64,000 nt of DNA, taken from assembly GCA_937874695.1 (NCBI GenBank), contig CALNAJ010000018.1, positions 1-64,000 of the forward strand. Direction: 5' to 3'. Under the pieces are notes generated by a model. It had not been told where the DNA came from and did not search any database. It saw only the letters and a program-made list of their open reading frames with translations. This document shows, piece after piece, positions 25,241 through 32,682 of this stretch. The stretch's first letter is position 1, and each line of letters starts with the position of its first letter. Source of the stretch: an uncultured Lactobacillus sp. (GTDB lineage Bacteria > Bacillota > Bacilli > Lactobacillales > Lactobacillaceae). Made by a program: the position numbers and the translations under genes.

Positions 25241-26287
25241 ATGTCGTTAAAGGATAAGCTCAGCGAACTGCGGCAACGCGGTTTAGCAGATATTAAAGAT
25301 TCATCAGATTTAAAAGACGTTAATCAAGTGCGTGTCCAATTGTTAGGGAAGAAAGGACCCATCACCGAAGTCTTACGCGGGATGCGGGACCTGGATGCCG
25401 AAGAACGGCCAAAGGTTGGGGCATTTGCCAACGAAATCCGTGACGACTTAGCCAACGCCCTTGCCCAACGTAAGGAAGAATTGGAAAAGGCTGTCTTGAA
25501 TGCCCAATTAGCTAAGGAAACCATCGATGTGACCTTACCAGGAACGCCGGTTGCCAAGGGTGAACCCCACGTTATCCAACAAATCGTGGATCAAATCGAG
25601 GATCTCTTCTTGGGCATGGGTTACCAAGTGCTCAGCGGTCCCGAAGTTGAAGAAGACAAGTACAACTTTGAAATGATGAACTTGCCTAAGAATCACCCAG
25701 CCCGTGATATGCAGGATACCTTCTACATTACGAAGGAAATCTTGATGCGGACGCAGACGTCACCAATGCAGGCGCGGACGCTGGAAAAGCATGACTTCAG
25801 CAAAGGCCCATTGAAGATGATTTCTCCAGGTGTAGTTTACCGGCGCGATACCGATGACCCAACCCACTCTCACCAATTCCATCAGGTAGAAGGTTTGGTT
25901 ATCGACAAGCATATCACCATGGCCGACCTCAAGGGGACGCTGCAGGTTTTGGCCCACGAATTATTCGGGGACAAGTTCGACGTGCGGTTACGCCCAAGTT
26001 ACTTCCCATTCACCGAACCTTCAGTAGAAGCCGATATTACCTGCTTCAACTGTGGCGGTAAGGGATGCAAGGTCTGCAAAAACACTGGCTGGATCGAAGT
26101 TCTGGGTGCCGGTATGGTTCACCCGAACGTCTTAAAGATGGCCGGCGTGGATCCAGACGTTTACGGCGGATTTGCCTTTGGGGTAGGTCCCGACCGGTTC
26201 GCTATGTTGAAGTACGGTGTCGATGATATCCGGAACTTCTACTTGAACGACGTCCGCTTCCTGACACAATTCACAAAGAAAGGATAA
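25241..26287 (+). CDS. pheS: Phenylalanine--tRNA ligase alpha subunit
   Basis: A 348-residue catalytic subunit of the alpha2beta2 Phe-tRNA synthetase. The class II motif 2 is in VYRRDTDDPTHSHQFHQVEG and motif 3 in FGVGPDRFAML. The N-terminal coiled coil (about residues 1-85) binds tRNA. The zinc-like cysteine pattern CFNCGGKGCKVC is the normal feature of this subfamily. It lies after a T-box riboswitch, with ATG at 25241 after a GGAGG site, and is followed by pheT after nine bases. Confidence 0.97.
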   Translation: MSLKDKLSELRQRGLADIKDSSDLKDVNQVRVQLLGKKGPITEVLRGMRDLDAEERPKVGAFANEIRDDLANALAQRKEELEKAVLNAQLAKETIDVTLPGTPVAKGEPHVIQQIVDQIEDLFLGMGYQVLSGPEVEEDKYNFEMMNLPKNHPARDMQDTFYITKEILMRTQTSPMQARTLEKHDFSKGPLKMISPGVVYRRDTDDPTHSHQFHQVEGLVIDKHITMADLKGTLQVLAHELFGDKFDVRLRPSYFPFTEPSVEADITCFNCGGKGCKVCKNTGWIEVLGAGMVHPNVLKMAGVDPDVYGGFAFGVGPDRFAMLKYGVDDIRNFYLNDVRFLTQFTKKG

Positions 26288-26296
26288 TCGCCAACC

Positions 26297-28705
26297 ATGA
26301 AGATTTCATACAATTGGATTAAAGAATATTTAGATTTAAACGTTAAGCCCGTTGATCTGGCGGAAAAAATCGAACGGACTTCCGTGGAAGTCGACGGTGT
26401 CACGACACCTAGCGACGGCCTGAAGAAAATCGTGGTTGGGCACGTCCTTTCCATGGAAGCTCATCCAGATTCCGATCACTTACACGTGTGTCAAGTCGAT
26501 GTTGGTGAAGACGAACCCTTACAAATCGTTTGTGGGGCACCTAACGTGGCTGCTGGTCAAAACGTCATCGTGGCTTTACCAGGATCACGGATCGCCGACA
26601 ACGTTAAGATCAAGAAGTCTAAGATGCGCGGTATCCCATCTGCTGGGATGATCTGTGCCTTACAAGAAATTGGCTTCTCTGAAGACGTTGTGCCTAAGGA
26701 CTACGTGGATGGTATCTATGTCTTACCAGAAGATGCAACGCCTGGGGATGCCGTATACGATTACTTGGGGATGAACGACAGCTTAATCGATCTCGATGTA
26801 ACGCCTAACCGTGGGGACATGTTGAGCCTTTACGGGACGCTGCATGACTTGGCTGCCATTTACGACAAGCCAGTCGAATTAGACCATCCAGAAGTTAAGG
26901 AAGATGGCGCAGCGATTGCTGACCAACTGACTATTCACGTGGATGAGGCATTATCACCACAATACCGGATGCGTCTGGTGAAGAACGTGAAGTTGGCCCC
27001 AAGTCCAATGTGGCTACAGATTCGTCTGTGGAACGCTGGTATGCGGCCAATCAACAACGTGGTTGATATCACGAACTACATCATGATGAAATACGGTCAA
27101 CCACTGCACGCTTTCGATTACGATAAGTTCAATGGTGAAGATGTTTACGTTCGAACTGCCAAGGCTGGTGAAAAGTTAACGACCTTGGATGAAAACGACC
27201 ACGACCTCGACGAAAATGATATCGTGATTGCCGACCAAAAGGGCCCAATTGCCTTAGCCGGTGTCATGGGTGGGCTGGACGCTTCCATTCAGGACGGCAC
27301 GACCACGGTGGCCATTGAATCCGCCGTCTTCGAACACGACCACATCCGTAAGGCTGCGCAACGGCATAACTTACACACGGATGCTTCGCAACGTTTCGAA
27401 CGCGGCGTTAACCAAGCCGGTGTGCAAGAAGCCTTGGACGCTGCCGCTCAGATGATGAACGAACTCGCTGATGGGGAAGTTCAAAAAGGTTCCGTTGTTG
27501 GCAGCAGCAACATTCCTGAACCCGCCGTTATCGACATTACGCTGACCCACGTCAACGCCATTCTCGGGACGGAACTGACAATGGACCAAGTTTCCCACAT
27601 TTTGGAAAGCTTAGGCTTCGAAGTCACTGTTAGCGGTGACACGTTAACGGTGACGGTCGCTGTTCGCCGGAACGACATTCATATTCCAGCCGATTTGTTG
27701 GAAGAAATCGCCCGGATCTACGGTTACGACCAATTACCAGCTACGTTACCAACTGGCCGGATGACGATGGGAACGTTGACGACTAAGCAACGCTTGATGC
27801 GCGCAACGCGTCACTCCCTCGAAGGCTTAGGCCTGAACCAAGCCATTTCCTACGCCTTAACGACGGAAGAAAAGGCGAAGATGTTCATGATGCAAGCCAG
27901 TGAAACGACCAACTTATCTTGGCCAATGAGCATGGACCATGCCGTCTTACGGATGAACGTGGTTTCCGGTTTGTTAGACGACATCGCCTACAACTCCGCA
28001 CGGAAGGTTAAGGACGTGGCCCTTTACGAACAAGGCCGGGTCTTCTACCGTGAGGATGGTAACGATCGCCCTAGCGAAGAGGAACACATCGCCGGTGCCA
28101 TTACAGGGACCTTGATGCCAGAAGCGTGGAACCAAGCAGCCCAACCCGTTGACTTCTTCCAAATGAAGGGCATCGTGGCGGCTTACCTGAAGGACATGGC
28201 GGTCAATGGTGACGTGACTTACGAACCAAACACTGACATGCCTGAAATGCACCCCGGCCGGACCGCGGACGTCTTAGTTCACGGCCACCGGATTGGTTTC
28301 TTAGGGCAGGTTCACCCGTTGATTGCCAAGCAATTCAAGATCGGTGCCACTTACGTCTTCGAGTTGAACTTACAGGCCATCATCGACATGCCTAAGCAAG
28401 AAAACCAATACGACGTGATCTCTCGTTACCCAGCGATCACGCGGGACATTGCCATGCTCGTGGACGACGATGTGACGAATGACCAAGTCGTTGCGTTGAT
28501 CGAACGCCGCGGGGGCGCCTTCCTCCAGTCCGTCAAGCTGTTTGACGTGTACGATGGGGTTAAGGTACCAAAGGGCAAGAAGTCCTTGGCTTACACGCTG
28601 ACTTATCAAGACAAGCACGAAACCTTGGTAGACGACGCTGTGACCCAAGCCTTTGACAAGGTTTCTAAGCGTCTGGAAGACGACTTAGGGGCTCAGATTC
28701 GTTAA
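26297..28705 (+). CDS. pheT: Phenylalanine--tRNA ligase beta subunit
   Basis: An 802-residue beta subunit: an N-terminal EMAP-like tRNA-binding domain (VGHVLSMEAHPDSDHLHVCQ), the B3/B4 editing domain (VDITNYIMMKYGQPLHAFDYD) that hydrolyses Tyr-tRNA(Phe), B5 DNA-like domain and C-terminal ferredoxin-fold anticodon-binding domain (ISRYPAITRDIAMLVDD). Full length. It shares the T-box-controlled transcript with pheS and ends before a terminator. Confidence 0.97.
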   Translation: MKISYNWIKEYLDLNVKPVDLAEKIERTSVEVDGVTTPSDGLKKIVVGHVLSMEAHPDSDHLHVCQVDVGEDEPLQIVCGAPNVAAGQNVIVALPGSRIADNVKIKKSKMRGIPSAGMICALQEIGFSEDVVPKDYVDGIYVLPEDATPGDAVYDYLGMNDSLIDLDVTPNRGDMLSLYGTLHDLAAIYDKPVELDHPEVKEDGAAIADQLTIHVDEALSPQYRMRLVKNVKLAPSPMWLQIRLWNAGMRPINNVVDITNYIMMKYGQPLHAFDYDKFNGEDVYVRTAKAGEKLTTLDENDHDLDENDIVIADQKGPIALAGVMGGLDASIQDGTTTVAIESAVFEHDHIRKAAQRHNLHTDASQRFERGVNQAGVQEALDAAAQMMNELADGEVQKGSVVGSSNIPEPAVIDITLTHVNAILGTELTMDQVSHILESLGFEVTVSGDTLTVTVAVRRNDIHIPADLLEEIARIYGYDQLPATLPTGRMTMGTLTTKQRLMRATRHSLEGLGLNQAISYALTTEEKAKMFMMQASETTNLSWPMSMDHAVLRMNVVSGLLDDIAYNSARKVKDVALYEQGRVFYREDGNDRPSEEEHIAGAITGTLMPEAWNQAAQPVDFFQMKGIVAAYLKDMAVNGDVTYEPNTDMPEMHPGRTADVLVHGHRIGFLGQVHPLIAKQFKIGATYVFELNLQAIIDMPKQENQYDVISRYPAITRDIAMLVDDDVTNDQVVALIERRGGAFLQSVKLFDVYDGVKVPKGKKSLAYTLTYQDKHETLVDDAVTQAFDKVSKRLEDDLGAQIR

Positions 28706-28730
28706 TTAAGAGTCATTAGTAAATCGTGAT

Positions 28731-28773
28731 AAAGACGCGCTTGATTCCTGGGTAGGAAGTCAAACGCGTCTTT
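28731..28773 (+). terminator. Terminator after pheT
   Basis: AAAGACGCG and CGCGTCTTT pair around a 25-base loop with an inner CTTGA/TCAA stem. The T-run is short. Confidence 0.8.
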
Positions 28774-28872
28774 GGCGAATGGGAAAGTTTTTAGGGGGAG
28801 TGTTAGGGCAGGGTGAGGACTTTGGATCGGCCGCTGACGGTGTGCTCTGAGTTTGAATCAGTGGTGTATAGC

Positions 28873-29023
28873 GATTGGTTTGGGGCTTGCTCTGATTTTC
28901 GGTAGCTGAAATGGGTTATGGGTTACAGAAGATGGGGCACTGCGCTTAATCTCGGTTAAGGGAAAGGCTAGATCTTGGGCTTAGATTGGTTTGGGGCTTG
29001 CTTTAATTTTCTATAGCCGAAAC
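28873..29023. repeat. Degenerate direct repeat, 111-bp period
   Basis: The sequence GATTGGTTTGGGGCTTGCT followed by a TTTTC..TAGC.GAAA motif occurs at 28873 and again at 28984. After the first, CACTGCGCTTAATCTCGGTTA corresponds to CCTGCGCTTAACCCCAATAA after the second. The first looks like a decayed copy of the hairpin repeat next to it. Confidence 0.6.
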
Positions 29024-29133
29024 GTGCTCCACAAGGCAGGTCCCTGCGCTTAACCCCAATAAGGAAAAATCCAGGCCCGGGATTTTGCCCTTATTGACGT
29101 TAATGCTCAGGACCTAACCGCCTTGTTCCGCAC
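29024..29133. repeat. Long-hairpin intergenic repeat
   Basis: Two arms of about 50 bases face each other. The left arm contains ACAAGGCAGGTCCCTGCGCT and TAACCCCAATAAGG; the right arm read backward contains ACAAGGCGGTTAGGTCCTGA and TTAACGTCAATAAGG. Both end in AAAATCC next to a short GC-rich loop. A partial copy is at bases 1-52. It is noncoding and lies 100 bases before mltG. Confidence 0.7.
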
Positions 29134-29192
29134 TCTTTTCCTAAATTTTTCTCAAAGTAGCATTTCAAGCCCCCACAGCCTCAGATTTTCTG

Positions 29193-29198
29193 TATAAT
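29193..29198 (+). promoter_or_regulatory. -10 element of the mltG promoter
   Basis: A perfect TATAAT preceded by TG lies 35 bases before the mltG start; no good -35 is seen at standard spacing. Confidence 0.5.
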
Positions 29199-29232
29199 GA
29201 AGAAGACTATGGCATAGAACGGAGGAAACAAG

Positions 29233-30366
29233 TTGGATAATGGCAATACGCCCACACCGTCAAGACAGGATTCGGGCAAGAAGCGGTCTTTTGGCCGGCG
29301 AATTATGGTTGGCGTGGCGAGTTTGTTAGTCCTGCTGGCAGTGATTATCGGAATCTTCGGGTATCATTACTTCCAGACGGCACTCAAGCCCATGAATACG
29401 AAGAATAATAATGTGGTGCAAGTCCACGTTCCCCTCGGGGCGACCTCCAACAAGATTGGACAAATCTTGCAGGATAAAAAGGTTGTTAAGAGTGGGATGG
29501 TCTTCAATTACTACGTGAAATCGAATAAATTCACGAATTTTCAGGCGGGGTATTACCAGTTGAAACCGTCCATGACGCTCAACCAGATTGCCAAGCAGTT
29601 GCAGAAGGGTGGTTCGGCTGAACCTATCCAGAGTACGGCAGGCAGACTGTTGGTTCGTGAAGGGGAAAATGTCGACCAGTTGGCCGCTGAGATTCCTATC
29701 CAGACCGACTTCACCAAGACGGAATTCTTGAAATTGATGAAGGATGAGGCGTTCTTTGATCAGTTGGCGAAGAAATATCCGCAACTGTTGAGCTCCGCGA
29801 AGTCCGCTAAGCATGTTCGTTACCGGTTAGAAGGTTACCTGGCACCCGCCACGTACCAAGCCGGTAAGAAGATGACATTGAAAGACATCATCACACAGAT
29901 GGTGGCCAAGTCTAATCAGAACCTGCAAGGCAACTACGCGACAATCAAGAAACAAAAGCGGAGTGTCCAAGAGGTCATGACGTTGGCGTCCCTGGTTGAA
30001 CGTGAAGGGGTCTCACAAAGTGACCGGGATAAGATTTCCGGCGTGTTCTTGAATCGGATCAAGGCGGGAATGGCATTACAGTCTGATATTTCCGTGCAAT
30101 ATGCCTTGAAGACCACCAAGAAGACGTTGACCTACAAGGACTTGAAGGTCAAGTCACCATACAACCTGTATGTGCATACGGGTTACGGCCCAGGGCCATT
30201 TGACAATCCAAGTGTTTCCTCAATCAATGCAGTATTGCACCCGAAGGATCAGAAGAAGGGGTACTACTACTTCATTGCAAATACCAAGACTGGGAAAGTT
30301 TACTTCTCTCAGACTTACGCAGAGCATCAAGAAAAGACCAGTTCATTAGCAAGTGATAATAAGTAA
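29233..30366 (+). CDS. mltG: Endolytic transglycosylase MltG
   Basis: A 377-residue peptidoglycan lytic transglycosylase of the YceG/MltG family, which cuts newly made glycan strands in the membrane and sets their length. It has a short basic cytosolic start, one transmembrane helix (about residues 26-47), a LysM-like region, and the catalytic domain with VMTLASLVEREG (the catalytic Glu), FLNRIKAGMALQSD and SPYNLYVHTGYGPGPFDNPS. TTG at 29233 is the start, since GGAGG lies seven bases upstream. It is 12 bases before udk and shares its transcript. Confidence 0.94.
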   Translation: MDNGNTPTPSRQDSGKKRSFGRRIMVGVASLLVLLAVIIGIFGYHYFQTALKPMNTKNNNVVQVHVPLGATSNKIGQILQDKKVVKSGMVFNYYVKSNKFTNFQAGYYQLKPSMTLNQIAKQLQKGGSAEPIQSTAGRLLVREGENVDQLAAEIPIQTDFTKTEFLKLMKDEAFFDQLAKKYPQLLSSAKSAKHVRYRLEGYLAPATYQAGKKMTLKDIITQMVAKSNQNLQGNYATIKKQKRSVQEVMTLASLVEREGVSQSDRDKISGVFLNRIKAGMALQSDISVQYALKTTKKTLTYKDLKVKSPYNLYVHTGYGPGPFDNPSVSSINAVLHPKDQKKGYYYFIANTKTGKVYFSQTYAEHQEKTSSLASDNK

Positions 30367-30378
30367 AGGATGGCGACA

Positions 30379-31053
30379 GTGTTGGCAGACAAAAAGCGAC
30401 CGATTATTATTGGGGTTACCGGGGGTTCCGGTAGTGGTAAGACAACGGTTAGTCGGGCAATTTTTAATCAATTGATTGGACATTCAATCATGATTTTACA
30501 ACAGGATTCGTATTACAACGACCAGTCTGAAATGACTATGGAGGAACGGGCAGCCGTCAACTACGACCACCCACTGGCCTTCGATACAGACCTGTTGATC
30601 TCACAACTCAAACAGCTGTTGGACCGTAAGCCGATTGAAAAACCAGTTTACGATTACACGCTTTCAACGCGAAGCACCAAGACGATTCACCAGGAACCAC
30701 GTGACGTCATCATTCTGGAAGGAATCTTAATTCTGGATGACGAACGGCTGCGGGACCTGATGGACATCAAGGTCTTCGTTGATACGGACGATGACATCCG
30801 CATCATTCGGCGGATCGAACGGGATATGAATGAACGGGGCCGGTCATTGGAATCCATCATTCAACAATATCTCGCAACGGTTAAGCCAACTTACCATCAA
30901 TTCGTGGAACCAACCAAGCGTTACGCGGACTTGATCGTGCCTGAAGGTGGCGAAAACCAAGTCGCTATTGACCTGTTGGTCACCAAGATTCGGGCGATCC
31001 TCGAAGCTAGTGGCAATGAAGAAGTTTTTGACAATCCAGATACAACCATATAG
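30379..31053 (+). CDS. udk: Uridine kinase
   Basis: A kinase of about 224 residues that phosphorylates uridine and cytidine with ATP or GTP in pyrimidine salvage. The P-loop GVTGGSGSGKTT is near the N-terminus, the YNHPxAFD-like element reads NYDHPLAFDTDLL, and RRIERDMNERGR forms the lid. GTG at 30379 is preferred because AAAGGA is nine bases before it; an ATG at 30370 overlaps that site. It follows mltG closely and ends before a terminator. Confidence 0.94.
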   Translation: MLADKKRPIIIGVTGGSGSGKTTVSRAIFNQLIGHSIMILQQDSYYNDQSEMTMEERAAVNYDHPLAFDTDLLISQLKQLLDRKPIEKPVYDYTLSTRSTKTIHQEPRDVIILEGILILDDERLRDLMDIKVFVDTDDDIRIIRRIERDMNERGRSLESIIQQYLATVKPTYHQFVEPTKRYADLIVPEGGENQVAIDLLVTKIRAILEASGNEEVFDNPDTTI

Positions 31054-31062
31054 AATAGGACG

Positions 31063-31092
31063 GGTTAGCTGGTAATTCGGCTAACCTTTTCT
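31063..31092 (+). terminator. Terminator after udk
   Basis: GGTTAGC and GCTAACC are separated by ten bases and followed by TTTTCT. Confidence 0.8.
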
Positions 31093-31161
31093 ACAAACAA
31101 AAAAATTTAGGTTGGCGTGCGCGTCAATATTTAAAAATATATCAATTAAGGGGTGGCCAGT

Positions 31162-31638
31162 GTGGCACAAGATAAAATGTATCCAATGACTGAAGAAGGT
31201 AAGGAAAAGCTCGAGGCAGAGCTCGAAGACTTAAAGATGGTTCAACGGCCTAAGGTCATTGACCGGATCAAGATTGCCCGTTCTTACGGGGACTTATCTG
31301 AAAACTCAGAATACGAATCAGCTAAGGACGAACAAAGTATGTTGGAAACGCGGGTCAGCACCGTTGAACGGATGCTGCAATACGCTCAAATCATCGATAA
31401 CGATGGTACCGACAAGGACGAAATCACGGTTGGTAAGAAGGTTACCTTCAAGGAATTACCTGATGAAGAACCCGAAGAATACACCATCGTGGGGGCCGCT
31501 GAAGCCGACCCAATGTCTGGTAAGATCTCGAACGATTCTCCAATTGCTAAGGGCCTGTTAGGTCACCGCAAGGGTGAAGAAATCACGTTCGGTACGCCAG
31601 GTGGCGACATGTCCGTTAAGGTTTTGGACGTGGAATAA
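31162..31638 (+). CDS. greA: Transcription elongation factor GreA
   Basis: A 158-residue factor that enters the RNA polymerase secondary channel and restarts backtracked complexes by RNA cleavage. The N-terminal coiled coil (TEEGKEKLEAELEDL) has the acidic tip DLSENSEYESAKDEQ, and the globular C-domain ends in SPIAKGLLGHRKGEEI. The GTG at 31162 gives the standard family length and has AAGGGG eight bases upstream; the in-frame GTG at 31153 overlaps that site. Confidence 0.96.
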   Translation: MAQDKMYPMTEEGKEKLEAELEDLKMVQRPKVIDRIKIARSYGDLSENSEYESAKDEQSMLETRVSTVERMLQYAQIIDNDGTDKDEITVGKKVTFKELPDEEPEEYTIVGAAEADPMSGKISNDSPIAKGLLGHRKGEEITFGTPGGDMSVKVLDVE

Positions 31639-31650
31639 ATTGTCTATTGA

Positions 31651-31681
31651 AGAACCAATCCTGCGGGGTTGGTTCTTTTTT
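31651..31681 (+). terminator. Terminator after greA
   Basis: AGAACCAA and TTGGTTCT pair around CTGCGGGG-like loop sequence, followed by T6. Confidence 0.92.
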
Positions 31682-31808
31682 ACAGTTTAGAAGACATTTA
31701 GCAAAGCAGGCCTTTGGGTAAGAAACTTGCCAAGAGTTGCCTTCCCGTGTTATAAAGAAGGAGAGAATGAAAACGGATTCACAGTCTACCTAAGAGGAGT
31801 CTTGGATA

Positions 31809-32123
31809 ATGAAAATTACGGTTACTGATGCAGCAAGCAAATGGTTTCGAGAGGAAATGGGAATGACTGGACGCGGTATCCGTTTCTTCGGCAAAGTTTA
31901 TGGCAAGACCCCGGTGCACGAAGGCTTTTCCCTGGGGATGACGCCGGATGATCACCCACGGCATCCTATCGTGGCGGAGACTAAGGACGACGTGACTTAC
32001 TACATCACTGAGGGAGACCAGTGGTTCTTCGTTGGTTATGATCTCACAATCGATTACGATCCTAAGACGGACGGTCCCACCTACATCTACGAGGATAACG
32101 GGGAACTGGACAAGCAAGACTAA
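31809..32123 (+). CDS. HesB/IscA-fold protein lacking cysteines
   Basis: A 104-residue protein with the HesB/IscA-type beta fold (MKITVTDAASKWFREEMG start; GEGKNL-like loops replaced). A-type carriers bind Fe-S clusters through conserved cysteines, but this protein contains no Cys at all. The YneR/HesB-like group of Bacillota shares this loss and its role is unknown. AAGAGGAG precedes the ATG. It is monocistronic. Confidence 0.78.
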   Translation: MKITVTDAASKWFREEMGMTGRGIRFFGKVYGKTPVHEGFSLGMTPDDHPRHPIVAETKDDVTYYITEGDQWFFVGYDLTIDYDPKTDGPTYIYEDNGELDKQD

Positions 32124-32168
32124 ACAGTAATCTTCGACTAATGATAATGTGAAATTCATGGTAACTTT

Positions 32169-32197
32169 GGCTCTGGGACAGCTCTCAGAGCCTTTTA
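32169..32197 (+). terminator. Terminator after the HesB-like gene
   Basis: GGCTCTG and CAGAGCC pair, followed by TTTTA. Confidence 0.8.
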
Positions 32198-32311
32198 CAT
32201 AAGAAAAATTATAGCGAATTTCTGCGAGCCGACTGGTTTTGCTTGTGTTTCCCTGGGGACTCCGGTAGTATTTGAGCCACAGCAAACAACTTCCGAAATC
32301 AAGATAAACGC

Positions 32312-32366
32312 AAAGAGATGCGCGGTCCCACCAATTTAACTGGCAGGATCGCGCATCTCTTTATTT
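32312..32366. terminator. Strong bidirectional hairpin
   Basis: AAAGAGATGCGCG (32312-32324) and CGCGCATCTCTTT (32350-32362) match perfectly, with additional GTCC/GGAT pairing inside. It can end the yfhO transcript on the minus strand after passing through the intergenic repeat. Confidence 0.85.
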
Positions 32367-32473
32367 TAAAAGGAATTTTTGGAGATTAGTTAGACAGTGG
32401 TTATGCAATTAAAATGCCATGGTGTTACCTAAAAGTATCATGTTCGGACCAGAATCGTGGCTTGAAACTATCT

Positions 32474-32658
32474 TAGCCGGAGGAGGTTAGAATGTAGCCG
32501 GCCGTGACGATGGCCTTAGCTGACGTTTGTTGTCAGGTTAGGCCATGGGACGAGCTTGGAGACATCTGAACTTTGATGGCTTCAAGTCGAGGTCCAAGAC
32601 CGCACTATGGCTTGGACGGGTCCCCACAGCAGGCGGAACTTCTAGCAACCGCAGGCGA
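32474..32658 (-). repeat. Intergenic repeat family, copy C (3' of yfhO)
   Basis: On the minus strand this copy reads TCGCCTGCGG, then GTTCCGCCTGCTGTGGGGAC, GTCCAAGCC, GCGGTCTTGGACCTCGACTT and GAAGCC, CTCCAAGCTCGTCCCATGGC, CACGGCCGGCTAC and CCTCCTCCGGCTA. It aligns along its length with copies A (53585) and B (41204). It starts 25 bases after the yfhO stop, in the same orientation as yfhO. Confidence 0.88.
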
Positions 32659-32682
32659 TGAGGTACGTTCAAGCCACCAAAC

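Noticed and set aside
31779..32285. Minus-strand open frame covering the HesB-like gene
   Set aside because: It is the complement of a better-supported plus-strand gene with a good ribosome site.
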